Shown here one piece after another: positions 1-6,835 of a stretch of 24,933 bases of DNA; position 1 is the stretch's first letter; each line of letters begins with the position of its first letter. The notes under the pieces are model-generated. The model ran no database searches, was not told the DNA's origin, and worked only from the letters and a program-made list of their open reading frames with translations. The position numbers and the translations under genes are program-made. The stretch is from a virus: IMG/VR virus record IMGVR_UViG_3300009160_000163, positions 1 to 24,933 of that record. One strand, given 5' to 3'.

Positions 1-999
1 CGAGTTATTGGAACTTCAATTGCAAGAGATCCTTCGCTTGCTCACATTAAAAGTGACTTTGAAAAAGTCAGCCGTAATGTTTACAACTCCCTTCGTGAAG
101 ACGTAAAAGATTTTATAACTGCTGCCGAAGGGCCTGCTGTTGCATCTGAGTGGTCTATTGCAAATAGACAGATTTACGGAATGATCAAGGAAACGGAGTC
201 TGCCGCACTTCGTTCTGTTTTGCGTAAAGGAAGCGCAAATCCGGAGCAAGTTGGTCAAATGCTTAGCTCCGCAAAACCAAGTGACGTCAAGATATTGATG
301 AATAACTTGGATCAAGCTGGAAAAGATAATGCCAAATCTGCTTTGGTATCAATGGTAGCAAAAGATGCTATGACAAGCAGTGGCGAAATTTCCATTCCAA
401 AGTTTTTAACCAGTGTACAAAAACGAGGAAAAGCACTTGGAATAGTTCTTGATTCTGCTGATTTAGATTACCTTAATGGTCAGGTTAATTACCTAAAGCT
501 AACAAAGCGGGCTGGCGCTTTTAATGACAGTCCAAATACTGGAGGAAAATTGGCAATGCCACTGATTTTCCAAATGGTTTTTGGTGGCTTAGGAGGACTA
601 AAAGCCGCTGCTGGCCTTGCTTTAACTGGAACTGCTGCCCGCGCCTACGAGTCTGCTACATCTCGCAACCTTCTAATGAAGTTGCCCAGCTTCAAGCCCA
701 ACAGTCCTGAGCAAATGGCCGCAGTTAAGCGCATCACAGAGTCACTGCATTCTGATTACGTCAACCAGGTTGCTGACCAGACGCGTAACCAGCAGATGAC
801 CTTCTTGCCTGAAACAACACAGCAAGAACAACTTGGCCAAGGCATGTTAGCCACAGACACCACTACCGGCTATCGAATGCTAAGCAAAGACGGCAAGAAG
901 TTTGGCTTGTATGGGCCTGACAATCAACGGATTGGAATCTTTAGCTCACAAGAAGACGCTCGTAAGCGGGCAGAAAAAGAACTTAGAAAACGTAAATAA
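1..999 (+). CDS. C-terminal part of an unidentified large phage protein, probably virion-associated (5' end outside window)
   Basis: The frame is open from the first base of the window, so the gene starts upstream; 332 residues are visible, and the first internal ATG is at 181. The visible part is polar and mostly helical in appearance. It has one Gly/Ala-rich hydrophobic stretch (MPLIFQMVFGGLGGLKAAAG, about residues 185-204 of the visible part) and a strongly basic end (RKRAEKELRKRK). I do not recognise a family. A long helical protein with a membrane-like patch, placed at the boundary between virion genes and the early module, would fit an internal or ejection protein, but this is inference from position and composition only. 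It is followed after 4 bases by a small basic gene on the same strand. Confidence 0.6.
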   Translation, partial: RVIGTSIARDPSLAHIKSDFEKVSRNVYNSLREDVKDFITAAEGPAVASEWSIANRQIYGMIKETESAALRSVLRKGSANPEQVGQMLSSAKPSDVKILMNNLDQAGKDNAKSALVSMVAKDAMTSSGEISIPKFLTSVQKRGKALGIVLDSADLDYLNGQVNYLKLTKRAGAFNDSPNTGGKLAMPLIFQMVFGGLGGLKAAAGLALTGTAARAYESATSRNLLMKLPSFKPNSPEQMAAVKRITESLHSDYVNQVADQTRNQQMTFLPETTQQEQLGQGMLATDTTTGYRMLSKDGKKFGLYGPDNQRIGIFSSQEDARKRAEKELRKRK

Positions 1000-1003
1000 C
1001 CCC

Positions 1004-1156
1004 ATGCCACTCAAACACTCCGCCTCCGAAAAAGCGTTCGTCGAAAACATCAAGACCGAGATCAAGTCTGGCAAGCCGGCCAAGCAGGCTACCGCAATTG
1101 CCTACTCCGTGCAGAAAGAAGCCGCAAAAAAGCAGGCTGCTGCAAAAAAACGCTAA
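1004..1156 (+). CDS. Small basic phage protein, 50 aa
   Basis: The reading frame is also open upstream, to an ATG at 902 that would overlap the previous gene. The ATG at 1004, 4 bases after that gene's stop, is the better start because the protein then begins MPLKHSASEKAFVENIKTEI. Short proteins of this shape (MPL.KS.S.KAF..NI.TE...GKP.KQA.AIA.S...) recur in many tailed phages as conserved proteins of unknown function; I recognise the pattern from memory only. The C-terminus is Lys/Ala rich (QKEAAKKQAAAKKR), so nucleic-acid binding is possible. No good SD sequence is visible before the start. Confidence 0.65.
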   Translation: MPLKHSASEKAFVENIKTEIKSGKPAKQATAIAYSVQKEAAKKQAAAKKR

Positions 1157-1157
1157 A

Positions 1158-1236
1158 GACTGCTTGCAGTCCTTCCGAATCCGTAGTTGTCTGCAAACCG
1201 GCAGCGGTTGATGCGGGAACAGTCGTTCCTGCCCGC
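1158..1236 (+). repeat. Two inverted repeats in the leader of the SSB gene
   Basis: GACTGC-TT-GCAGTC (1158-1171) is a perfect 6-bp inverted repeat just after the stop of the small basic gene. GCGGGAAC (1213-1220), loop AGTC, then GTTCC, a TGC bulge and CCGC (to 1236) form a second hairpin. Neither is followed by a T run, so they are not typical intrinsic terminators. They lie in the 104-base gap before the first replication gene and may mark a transcript boundary or regulatory leader. Confidence 0.3.
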
Positions 1237-1260
1237 TGTTGAAGACACCAAAACGAAAAC

Positions 1261-1938
1261 ATGAAAGTTGCAAAAATCTCAGACCTAGCAAACTTGGCTG
1301 ATGGCTCCGTCATTGGCGAAATGACCCTTCAAATCAAGGCGGCATTTCCGCCAAAAACAGGCGAGGGCAAGTACGGCACCTGGCGCGTAGTGTCTGCTAT
1401 TGTCAAGGACTCCACCGGCGAAGTCCGGGCATCGTTCTGGACTACTGACGAGATCAAGGATCTCATTGGCCAGACGGTCACCATCAAGTCTCAGCCCACA
1501 AATAAGGGGCTTGCAGGCCTGTCGGTGAAGTACTCCAGTCACAGCTCTTCAAATGAACTGAACATCTCTGAGAAAGCTGCCATCATTGACAGCACCCGGA
1601 ATGCTGACAAGCAGTACAGCCAAGCCGTTAAGGTGAATACTTCTTTGGCAGCGAATCAAGGAGGTGGCACTCCTGCTGACGCCAAGCGCCTTGTGTTCCA
1701 GCGTGCGCAGTTGTATGTCCAGTGCGCCGCTGCTGCTAAGTGGGCGGCAGAGCAGGCCGGCATTACTGGCACTGACGAGATCCAGGCCATCCGCGCTTCT
1801 ATCTTCATTAGCGCAGACAAGGCGAACCTGTTTAACTGTTTTCCGGCGACTACAGCAAAGCCGGCGCCGGAGCCAGACGAGATCCCCATGGATGGCGCTA
1901 AAATCGTGGACGAACTTGAAGCTGAGGCCGGCTGGTAA
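1261..1938 (+). CDS. OB-fold single-stranded DNA-binding protein (SSB-like)
   Basis: A 225-residue protein. Residues about 15-80 read as an OB fold: GSVIGEMTLQIKAAF, then strands ending in TWRVVSAIVKD, STGEVRASFWT and IGQTVTIKS. This resembles RPA/tRNA-anti type nucleic-acid-binding domains. The C-terminus is acidic with a terminal aromatic residue (DGAKIVDELEAEAGW), as in SSB proteins that recruit partners through an acidic tip. It is the first gene of the replication block, and its TAA overlaps the ATG of the next gene, a nuclease (TAATG). Likely role: coating single strands during phage replication and recombination. The middle region (about 120-165) is unassigned. The OB fold is fairly sure; the SSB role is inferred from tail and context. 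Confidence 0.65.
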   Translation: MKVAKISDLANLADGSVIGEMTLQIKAAFPPKTGEGKYGTWRVVSAIVKDSTGEVRASFWTTDEIKDLIGQTVTIKSQPTNKGLAGLSVKYSSHSSSNELNISEKAAIIDSTRNADKQYSQAVKVNTSLAANQGGGTPADAKRLVFQRAQLYVQCAAAAKWAAEQAGITGTDEIQAIRASIFISADKANLFNCFPATTAKPAPEPDEIPMDGAKIVDELEAEAGW

Positions 1939-2279
1939 TGAACCAGCGCCAAAAAGGTGCTCGAGGAGAGCGCATGTGGCGCGATAAGCTGCGCGAAGCT
2001 GGCTTCACCGCAAGGCGGGGCCAGCAGTTCTCTGGAGGCGCTGATAGCCCTGATGTTATCTGTGCGGAGCTTGCTGCTCTGCACTTTGAAGTAAAGTGCG
2101 TTCAAGCTCTTAACCTTGAAGGCGCAATTGCCCAAGCTGCTAGAGATGCTGGAGACGCTAAAGATTGGGTGGTTGCTCACAAGAAAGACCACAAGCCTTG
2201 GAGGGTAACAATCAGTAGTGAATTGTTTTTTGCTCTTCTTAAAGACGGAATGGACGGCCTAAAGAAGCCTTCAAAATAA
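1938..2279 (+). CDS. Hjc-like PD-(D/E)XK nuclease (Holliday-junction resolvase type)
   Basis: A 113-residue protein with the compact layout of archaeal Hjc/VRR-type resolvases: an N-terminal KGARGERMWRDKLREAGF helix with the conserved Glu, then GGADSPDVI (catalytic Asp at about residue 38), then LHFEVKCV (the E-x-K pair at about residues 51-53), and a C-terminal helix. All core catalytic positions of a PD-(D/E)XK enzyme are present, and the length is normal for the family. It overlaps the SSB-like gene by one base, so the two are translationally coupled. Likely role: resolving branched recombination or replication intermediates before packaging. Another structure-specific nuclease activity cannot be excluded. 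Confidence 0.7.
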   Translation: MNQRQKGARGERMWRDKLREAGFTARRGQQFSGGADSPDVICAELAALHFEVKCVQALNLEGAIAQAARDAGDAKDWVVAHKKDHKPWRVTISSELFFALLKDGMDGLKKPSK

Positions 2280-2280
2280 A

Positions 2281-2311
2281 CTTGGTCCAAGTGTGCGAGT
2301 GTTGTCGCACA
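2281..2311 (+). repeat. Tandem palindrome and hairpin between nuclease and replication gene
   Basis: CTTGG-T-CCAAG (2281-2291) starts 2 bases after the nuclease stop. It is followed at once by a 7-bp stem, TGTGCGA (2292-2298) with loop GTGTTG and TCGCACA (2305-2311). No T run follows. The 87-base gap (2280-2366) is one of the few real gaps in this early block, so an attenuator, a processing site or a replication-related element are all possible. Confidence 0.35.
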
Positions 2312-2366
2312 TGAAACATAACAACAACAGGGGCTGCGCATCTGATCATCACGCAGACCATCAATT

Positions 2367-2990
2367 ATGAACATTACCATAAAAATAACTCATGCCAACG
2401 GGACCTGTGTGGACGTCAGCATCCCTATGGGAGAACAGCCTGCCGCTGTTGCTCCAGAAGTACCTGCGCCAGAAGCACCAAAAGACCCGAAAGAAGTTAT
2501 CTCAACTGATTGCTTTGGGGAGCCTGTCACCAGGGAAGACCTTAAACCAACTGGGGAACGGTTTGCTTCAGCGCAGAATATGATTGATGGCAAACCAATT
2601 GAGAAAGACCTTGTTGGGGAAGAAGGTTTGGCTTTTTTGAAAGAGACAATCTTTGGAGAGCCGGCAGCACCTGCTGCGCCGGAGCCAGAACCTGAAGCAC
2701 CAGCAGTGGATGTGGGTGAGCAGTTCCGTTGTGTAGACGGCTTGTACACAATCACGCCCAGTCTGTACTCAGATTTCTGCGCTGCATTTGGCGCACCAAT
2801 GGTTGATCGAGAACTGGTCCTTGCTCGTCTCTGGCTGGAAACAAATCCAGCAAAACGGAAGACAAAGCGCGGCATCAGCCGATACCTTAATGCCTGGCTG
2901 TGCCGAGCGCAGGGAGAGAAGCGGCAGCCAATTAAGGGCCGGTCAGGCTCGCTGTTAGGCGCCGATAACACTTCCCAGGAGGGCTGGTGA
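2367..2990 (+). CDS. Putative phage replication protein (helicase-loader/initiator-like C-terminus)
   Basis: A 207-residue protein. The N-terminal half is low-complexity, rich in Pro, Ala and Glu (repeated APEAP-type stretches near residues 24-40 and 98-113), and probably disordered. The C-terminal part is compact: ITPSLYSDFCAAFG, RELVLARLWLETNPAKRKTK and GISRYLNAWLCRA. This reads like the C-terminal region often seen in phage replication initiators or helicase loaders (a short helical domain with W..NP.KRKT..G..R....WL). Its TGA overlaps the GTG of the DnaB-like gene (GTGA at 2987-2990), which supports a loader/partner role. No Walker A is present, so it is not a DnaC-type ATPase. The family call is from pattern memory. 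Confidence 0.5.
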   Translation: MNITIKITHANGTCVDVSIPMGEQPAAVAPEVPAPEAPKDPKEVISTDCFGEPVTREDLKPTGERFASAQNMIDGKPIEKDLVGEEGLAFLKETIFGEPAAPAAPEPEPEAPAVDVGEQFRCVDGLYTITPSLYSDFCAAFGAPMVDRELVLARLWLETNPAKRKTKRGISRYLNAWLCRAQGEKRQPIKGRSGSLLGADNTSQEGW

Positions 2991-3649
2991 AACTACCAAC
3001 TCCTACAGAAGCCGAGCGTGGAATAGCGTCCATTACGCTAAACCATCCCGAGCTGGTGCTTAACAGCATCAGCGATGCCGGATTCAACCCAACGTTTATT
3101 CACGACCGGCTGAGCCGGGATGTTGTGGAGGTAGTGCTAGACCAAGTGTCCAGAAGAGCTGTCTGCGATGTGCGAATCATCTTTGAGCGCGTGTGTGAAC
3201 GGTGTGAAGGCGTGCAGTTCCATCAGGTCAGTGATCTGTACACGCTGATGCCGGTTGCAGGTGCACTTAAGGAGCTAATGGGCATCGTTAAGTCGGCAAG
3301 TAAACGCAGGGCAATTGTGGCAGTGCTCGCGGAAGGAATGCACATGGCCGACTCTATTGACGTGACGACGACTGAGCTTGTCAATGGCTTAGCAGTTGGA
3401 ATTGAGCGCATTAGAGGAGAGATGACTCCTCCGGCTATTTTAGATACTAGGGCACTGATTATGGATGCCATTAACCGCTATCAAGAAGGTGACGATCAAA
3501 CACAGCGTATTCGCACTGGCTATGATAAGCTGGACAACTTAACTCCGATCCGATATGGCGACTTTCTCGTCATTGGTGGTCCAGAAAAAAGCGGTAAAAC
3601 CATGCTAGCCTTGAACATCTTAGCAAACATTCTCAATGAAATTAATTAA
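2987..3649 (+). CDS. DnaB-type replicative helicase, N-terminal fragment ending just after Walker A
   Basis: A 220-residue protein starting at GTG, with a strong AGGAGG 4-5 bases upstream. Residues 1 to about 110 match a DnaB N-terminal helical domain (EAERGIASITLNHPELVLN...), then a linker, then the start of the RecA-like domain (RTGYDKLDNL...GDFLVIGG) with Walker A GGPEKSGKT at 197-205. The frame stops 15 residues later (ILANILNEIN, TAA at 3647). A normal DnaB continues here with a strand carrying the catalytic Glu, Walker B and the arginine finger. Exactly that remainder is encoded at 6250-6831. No N-intein (Cys-initiated) sequence follows Walker A. The two halves sum to 413 residues, slightly shorter than a typical DnaB. 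On its own this half cannot hydrolyse ATP in the usual way. Confidence 0.85.
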   Translation: MKLPTPTEAERGIASITLNHPELVLNSISDAGFNPTFIHDRLSRDVVEVVLDQVSRRAVCDVRIIFERVCERCEGVQFHQVSDLYTLMPVAGALKELMGIVKSASKRRAIVAVLAEGMHMADSIDVTTTELVNGLAVGIERIRGEMTPPAILDTRALIMDAINRYQEGDDQTQRIRTGYDKLDNLTPIRYGDFLVIGGPEKSGKTMLALNILANILNEIN

Positions 3650-3947
3650 TCTGACTCCTCACATTATCAACATCTCAGGCCATGAATCCGTGGCGCCATC
3701 TGGATACATTGCCCGCGTCAATACGCAGCTATGCCAGATTGGTGACGCCAACGGAATACCGCTAATGTCCAGTAAAGTTCTTGGAGTTAGCAACATACCG
3801 GATGAAATTGCAGACACTCTGTTCATTGTTGCCGGCATGGTGCGAATGCATCTGCCGTTCAGAAAGGATTTGGCATCACCGTCAAAACTTATTCGCAACG
3901 AACATGGAGCTGTTGTGGCCTGTGGAGCACTGGAGGTGAACCCATGA
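3636..3947 (+). CDS. Conserved phage protein of unknown function (LTPH-type), 103 aa
   Basis: It starts inside the last codons of the helicase N-fragment (14-base overlap) and ends in an ATGA overlap with the dNMP kinase gene. The sequence begins MKLINLTPHIINI and continues with PSGYIARV, GIPLMSSKVLG, ADTLFIVAGMV, LPFRKDLASPSKLIRNEHG and VVACGALEVNP. I recognise this as a recurrent small phage family (INLTPH..., ...R.DL..P..L.RD..G.V.GC.G), often annotated hypothetical. No catalytic motif is obvious and no membrane segment is seen. It sits exactly at the helicase break, so it marks the left edge of whatever separates the helicase halves. Confidence 0.7.
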   Translation: MKLINLTPHIINISGHESVAPSGYIARVNTQLCQIGDANGIPLMSSKVLGVSNIPDEIADTLFIVAGMVRMHLPFRKDLASPSKLIRNEHGAVVACGALEVNP

Positions 3948-4405
3948 ATGACAACATTGGACTCATAGGGCTGGCCGGTTCTGGGAAAGATACAGCGGCC
4001 AAAGCCTTGATGAAGGCTGGCTACCATCGAGTGGCGTTTGCGGATGAACTCAAATCGTTGGCGCATTATTTCGGCTGGAACGGAGAAAAGGACGACGACG
4101 GCAGGTTGCTGTTGCAAGAGCTGGGCATGGCTTGCAGGCGCTATGATCAAAATTTCTGGATCAGACACGTCAGTAAGTACATAGACAAAACGACTGTCAA
4201 AATTGTCTTCACGGACGTGCGGTTTCAGAACGAAGCTGACTACGTTCGCAAGCGCGGCGGAATCATCGTCCGAATCGTGCGCCCAGGAATTATTTCAGGA
4301 AATCACGAATCAGAGCTAAACCAAAGCGAGATCGCTGCCGATATAGAGATAGTCAACGATGGTAGCATTCAAGACCTATATAACAAAATAACAGCAATAC
4401 TATGA
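3944..4405 (+). CDS. Deoxynucleoside monophosphate kinase
   Basis: A 153-residue P-loop kinase. The Walker A motif GLAGSGKDT is at residues 9-17, followed by the helix AAKALMKAGYHRVAFADELK typical of phage T4 gp1-like dNMP kinases (the FAD.LK segment). A later RHVSKYI...VKIVFTDVRFQNEAD stretch holds the acidic strand and the DVR/NEAD region of the family, and GGIIVRIVRPG precedes the end. The length is short but normal for minimal members. Expected reaction: ATP-dependent phosphorylation of dNMPs to dNDPs, raising precursor supply for replication. It is coupled to both neighbours by ATGA overlaps. It lies between the helicase halves. Confidence 0.8.
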   Translation: MNDNIGLIGLAGSGKDTAAKALMKAGYHRVAFADELKSLAHYFGWNGEKDDDGRLLLQELGMACRRYDQNFWIRHVSKYIDKTTVKIVFTDVRFQNEADYVRKRGGIIVRIVRPGIISGNHESELNQSEIAADIEIVNDGSIQDLYNKITAIL

Positions 4406-5166
4406 TCCACAACAACATACCAATGGCTGAGTACCGGCAAATGCCCGGGCTTAGCAAACATGAGTTGGACAACTTCGCGGTTGCTCCAGCCTACTATCAG
4501 CACCGCAAGAAGCAGGAGTGGAAGCCATCCCGCAGCATGGAGATGGGCACGCTCATCCACAGCCTTGTGCTGGAGGGCCGGTGCGACTACGCAGTTGGGC
4601 CTGATGTAGACAAGCGCACCAAGGCCGGAAAGGAAGATTGGGCGCTCTTTTGCGAAAACAACCTTGGAAAGATTGTCGTAAGCAAAGAGGAGGAAGCAAT
4701 CATTCGAGGCTGCCAAAGTGCGTGTGCGCCACTTATGGAGCACTGCGCCTTTACGGACGATGACATTGAAACCAGCATATTTTGGCAGCGTGACGGCATT
4801 CCCTGCAAGGGCCGGCCAGACATGATTGCACAGGTGCATGGGGAGCTAGCGTTGGTGGACCTTAAGACAACGACTGACATCAGAACTTTCGATAGCGCCT
4901 TCAATAGGTTCCGCTATGACGTGCAAGCGGCTTGGTATCAGTACGGCCTGAAGGAGGCAATGAAGCTAGATAAGCTGCCAGGCTTCTGGTTCCTTGTTGT
5001 GGATACAGAGGCGCCCCATCTTGCGCAGTTCATGCGGGCGTCTAGCGAGATCCTTGAGATTGCCAACGCGAAGATCGACGAGGAGCTGGCGTATTTTAAC
5101 CGCTGCCAGACCGCTCAGGAGTGGCCTGGGCTTCCGATGTTTAAACTCATTTTACCAAAATACTAA
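4402..5166 (+). CDS. PD-(D/E)XK exonuclease, RecE C-terminal/DUF3799-like
   Basis: A 254-residue protein. It opens with YRQMPGLSKHELDNFAVAPA, then MEMGTLIHSLVLEG (conserved His at residue 53), CKGRPDMI (catalytic Asp140), ALVDLKTT (Asp153-x-Lys155) and a YDVQAAWYQYGL helix with the Q..xYQ motif. This order defines the RecE/YqaJ-like exonuclease group used in phage recombination, which resects double-strand ends 5' to 3'. A single-strand annealing partner is not obvious in the window; the OB-fold protein at 1261 may act with it. Start ATG 4402 overlaps the kinase stop (ATGA); a second ATG at 4423 is possible. Confidence 0.8.
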   Translation: MIHNNIPMAEYRQMPGLSKHELDNFAVAPAYYQHRKKQEWKPSRSMEMGTLIHSLVLEGRCDYAVGPDVDKRTKAGKEDWALFCENNLGKIVVSKEEEAIIRGCQSACAPLMEHCAFTDDDIETSIFWQRDGIPCKGRPDMIAQVHGELALVDLKTTTDIRTFDSAFNRFRYDVQAAWYQYGLKEAMKLDKLPGFWFLVVDTEAPHLAQFMRASSEILEIANAKIDEELAYFNRCQTAQEWPGLPMFKLILPKY

Positions 5167-5167
5167 C

Positions 5168-5329
5168 ATGCTTAGCACCGGACGACCTGACGACGAGGAC
5201 CAAAACTTGGACGAAGGTCCAATATGCCCAACGTGTCTACACGAAATGGACTTAGACGGCGTAGATTTAGACGGCGCGGAATGGTATTGCGCTGAATGTG
5301 AGCCAAAAAAAGAGGAGGAGGGAAAATGA
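5168..5329 (+). CDS. Small acidic zinc-ribbon protein, 53 aa
   Basis: It starts one base after the exonuclease stop. The sequence contains two Cys-x2-Cys knuckles, CPTC and CAEC, separated by an acidic linker (HEMDLDGVDLDGAEWY), which is a minimal zinc ribbon; the protein is otherwise rich in Asp and Glu. It ends in ATGA shared with the next gene, and the GAGGAGGG before that shared ATG is a strong ribosome-binding site for the neighbour. Zinc binding is a fair prediction. The partner and function are unknown; small phage zinc ribbons often act as adaptors for host proteins. Confidence 0.65.
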   Translation: MLSTGRPDDEDQNLDEGPICPTCLHEMDLDGVDLDGAEWYCAECEPKKEEEGK

Positions 5330-5745
5330 ATACACAGGAAATAATCAAAAGACTTCACATCATTGTGGGAAATCGCACCATAGCTGGCATCCCAACTGAC
5401 GAGTTAACGGCGGCCACTGACAGGCTATACGAGTTGCAGTTTCTTGTAGAGCGCAAGGAGATGCACTCTAAAGAATGGGAGGATCAGGCTAGAGAAGCCA
5501 GAAAAGAACGCGACGAAGCCCGTACGTTAAACCAGGAGTTAATAACAAAATTAAATCACGCCCTTGCCGAACTGCATCATGCGCGTGCAAATACCCGCCC
5601 AGAACCTTCACGGCTGAAGATTGCGGCGCGGTTGATGGCGGCAAATCTGAGTAGGGAGACAGAGCAATGGGAAACTGTAGAAGAGGCAGTCTGGGCAGTT
5701 GAACAAGCAGACGCACTCATCGCAGCAGCAAAGGAGGCAAAATGA
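5326..5745 (+). CDS. Coiled-coil phage protein of unknown function, 139 aa
   Basis: It starts in the ATGA overlap with the zinc-ribbon gene, behind a strong GAGGAGGG SD. Residues about 35-90 form a long charged coiled coil (FLVERKEMHSKEWEDQAREA...ELITKLNHALAELHHA). The C-terminal 45 residues are helical (LKIAARLMAANLSRETEQW...VWAVEQADALIAAAKEAK). Similar short 'ATLMAALLS...A..AV..AD.LI' endings are common in small phage early proteins. No enzymatic motif is seen. It ends in an ATGA overlap with the next gene. Confidence 0.6.
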   Translation: MNTQEIIKRLHIIVGNRTIAGIPTDELTAATDRLYELQFLVERKEMHSKEWEDQAREARKERDEARTLNQELITKLNHALAELHHARANTRPEPSRLKIAARLMAANLSRETEQWETVEEAVWAVEQADALIAAAKEAK

Positions 5746-5993
5746 CCGACGCACAGATTAACGCGGCGATTGCCAAAGCTCTTAATGCTGATGAGCATTG
5801 GATGATCCAGAAAAACTACTGCAACGACCTGAACGCGATGGCACAGGCGGAGAAAATGCTGAACCCTGCACAGATTGAGGATTATGTAATCGAAGTGATG
5901 GGTTTTTCGCACGAGCCAATATTTGCTACAGCCCGCCAACGCGCAGAGGCGTTTTTGAGGACGCTGGGCAAGTGGGAGGAGGTGCAGGAGTGA
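5742..5993 (+). CDS. Phage ABA-sandwich-domain-like protein, 83 aa
   Basis: It starts behind AAAGGAGG with an ATGA overlap. The pattern INAAIAKAL...YCNDLNAMAQAEKML...ATARQRAEAFLRTLGKWEE matches, from memory, the small early-gene family with the 'Phage ABA sandwich' fold: a YCNDLNAM core, then a QRAEAFLRTLG.W end. Such proteins are frequent among small early genes of tailed phages, and their role is not known. It overlaps the next gene by GTGA. Confidence 0.65.
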   Translation: MTDAQINAAIAKALNADEHWMIQKNYCNDLNAMAQAEKMLNPAQIEDYVIEVMGFSHEPIFATARQRAEAFLRTLGKWEEVQE

Positions 5994-6253
5994 GTAAGCA
6001 ATACGTTGCATTGAGACGCACCAAGTTGCGTGACGGAGTTAAGCATCTCCCGCGTCCAAAGCTGACCCAGGAGGTAATCCTAATTGGAGACAAGGCTACT
6101 TGTCAGGAGGTCATTGAACAGGCAGCAGTGTTGCTACACAACCAGTCTACAGATGAGGTCGAGGTAGATTTGCTCGTAGTTGTTTACGACGGTCACAGGA
6201 CGCACAACTCAAAGGAGATTCGCAAAGACAACGGAAAGAGGTTCAAGAAATGA
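5990..6253 (+). CDS. Unknown small protein, 87 aa
   Basis: The frame runs further upstream to 5972, but the GTG at 5990, in a GTGA overlap and 7 bases after GGAGGAGG, is the best start. The protein begins MSKQYVALRRTKLRDGVK. It contains an alternating hydrophobic segment (EVEVDLLVVVYDGH) that looks like a beta strand and ends strongly basic (RKDNGKRFKK). No family is recognised. Its TGA overlaps the ATG of the helicase C-terminal fragment (ATGA 6250-6253), and the AAAGAGG in its last codons is the SD for that gene, so translation of the second helicase half is coupled to this gene. Confidence 0.55.
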   Translation: MSKQYVALRRTKLRDGVKHLPRPKLTQEVILIGDKATCQEVIEQAAVLLHNQSTDEVEVDLLVVVYDGHRTHNSKEIRKDNGKRFKK

Positions 6254-6831
6254 AAAAGGGAGTGCTTATCATCTCGCTAGAAATGCCGGCGAGCCAGATT
6301 ATTGACCGGCTGGTGGCGCGCTTAGGAAACGTGTCGTTGCGTGCCCTAGCTGAAGGGGTAAAGACGGAAAGCGACCTACAAGGGATGCAGCGCGCACTTA
6401 ACGTCTTACACACCTCTGAGCTAATTATCAGAGACGACCTGTACGACATTGGCAGCATCTGTTCTGTTGCCAGGGCAGTTGCCAAGTCAACAATGGGCCT
6501 GCGGGTGTTGTTTGTAGACTACATCCAATTAGTGCGTTGCGAGCTAGGCAAGGAAGCCACACGCGAGCGCGAGGTTGCAGAGGTGTCTAGGTCGCTGCGC
6601 TTGTTGAGCTTGGAGTTAGGATGTCTAGTCATTGGCATCACGCAGTTAAACGAACAGGGTAAGGCAAGGGAGTCTAGGGCCATCCAGCAGGACGCTACTT
6701 GTATCATGGCGATAGAAATAGATGGCGAAGAGAACCGAAAAGTGAGTATACCTTTTCAGCGCAATGGACCGTGCGGTGTCAGTACACACCTGCGGTTCAA
6801 CGGCAGAACAGCATCATTCCTAAACAACTAA
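6250..6831 (+). CDS. DnaB-type replicative helicase, C-terminal fragment (Walker B to arginine finger)
   Basis: A 193-residue protein that begins where the fragment at 2987-3649 stops. MKKGVLIISLEMP (catalytic Glu11 of the SLEM motif) follows naturally after the Walker A helix. Then come VLFVDYIQL (Walker B, Asp90), VIGITQLN (Gln132 sensor), ESRAIQQDATCIMAIE and FQRNGPCG (arginine finger Arg171 region), ending RFNGRTASFLNN. All ring-helicase motifs after Walker A are present and intact. No C-intein precedes the first residue. Start ATG is in an ATGA overlap, with AAAGAGG at about 6236-6242. The chain probably assembles non-covalently with the N-terminal fragment, which is inference. Decay into a pseudogene is unlikely because both pieces keep their motifs and clean starts and stops. 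Confidence 0.85.
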   Translation: MKKGVLIISLEMPASQIIDRLVARLGNVSLRALAEGVKTESDLQGMQRALNVLHTSELIIRDDLYDIGSICSVARAVAKSTMGLRVLFVDYIQLVRCELGKEATREREVAEVSRSLRLLSLELGCLVIGITQLNEQGKARESRAIQQDATCIMAIEIDGEENRKVSIPFQRNGPCGVSTHLRFNGRTASFLNN

Positions 6832-6835
6832 ATAC

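Noticed and set aside
1656-2192. Long minus-strand ORF (178 codons) opposite the SSB/nuclease genes
   Set aside because: It is antisense to well-supported genes, Ser/Ala rich and without motif; it mirrors the codon pattern of the plus-strand genes.
2987-6831. Split intein joining the helicase halves
   Set aside because: The N-piece has no Cys-initiated N-intein after Walker A, and the C-piece has no C-intein with His-Asn before IISLEM; both pieces begin and end at the helicase sequence itself.
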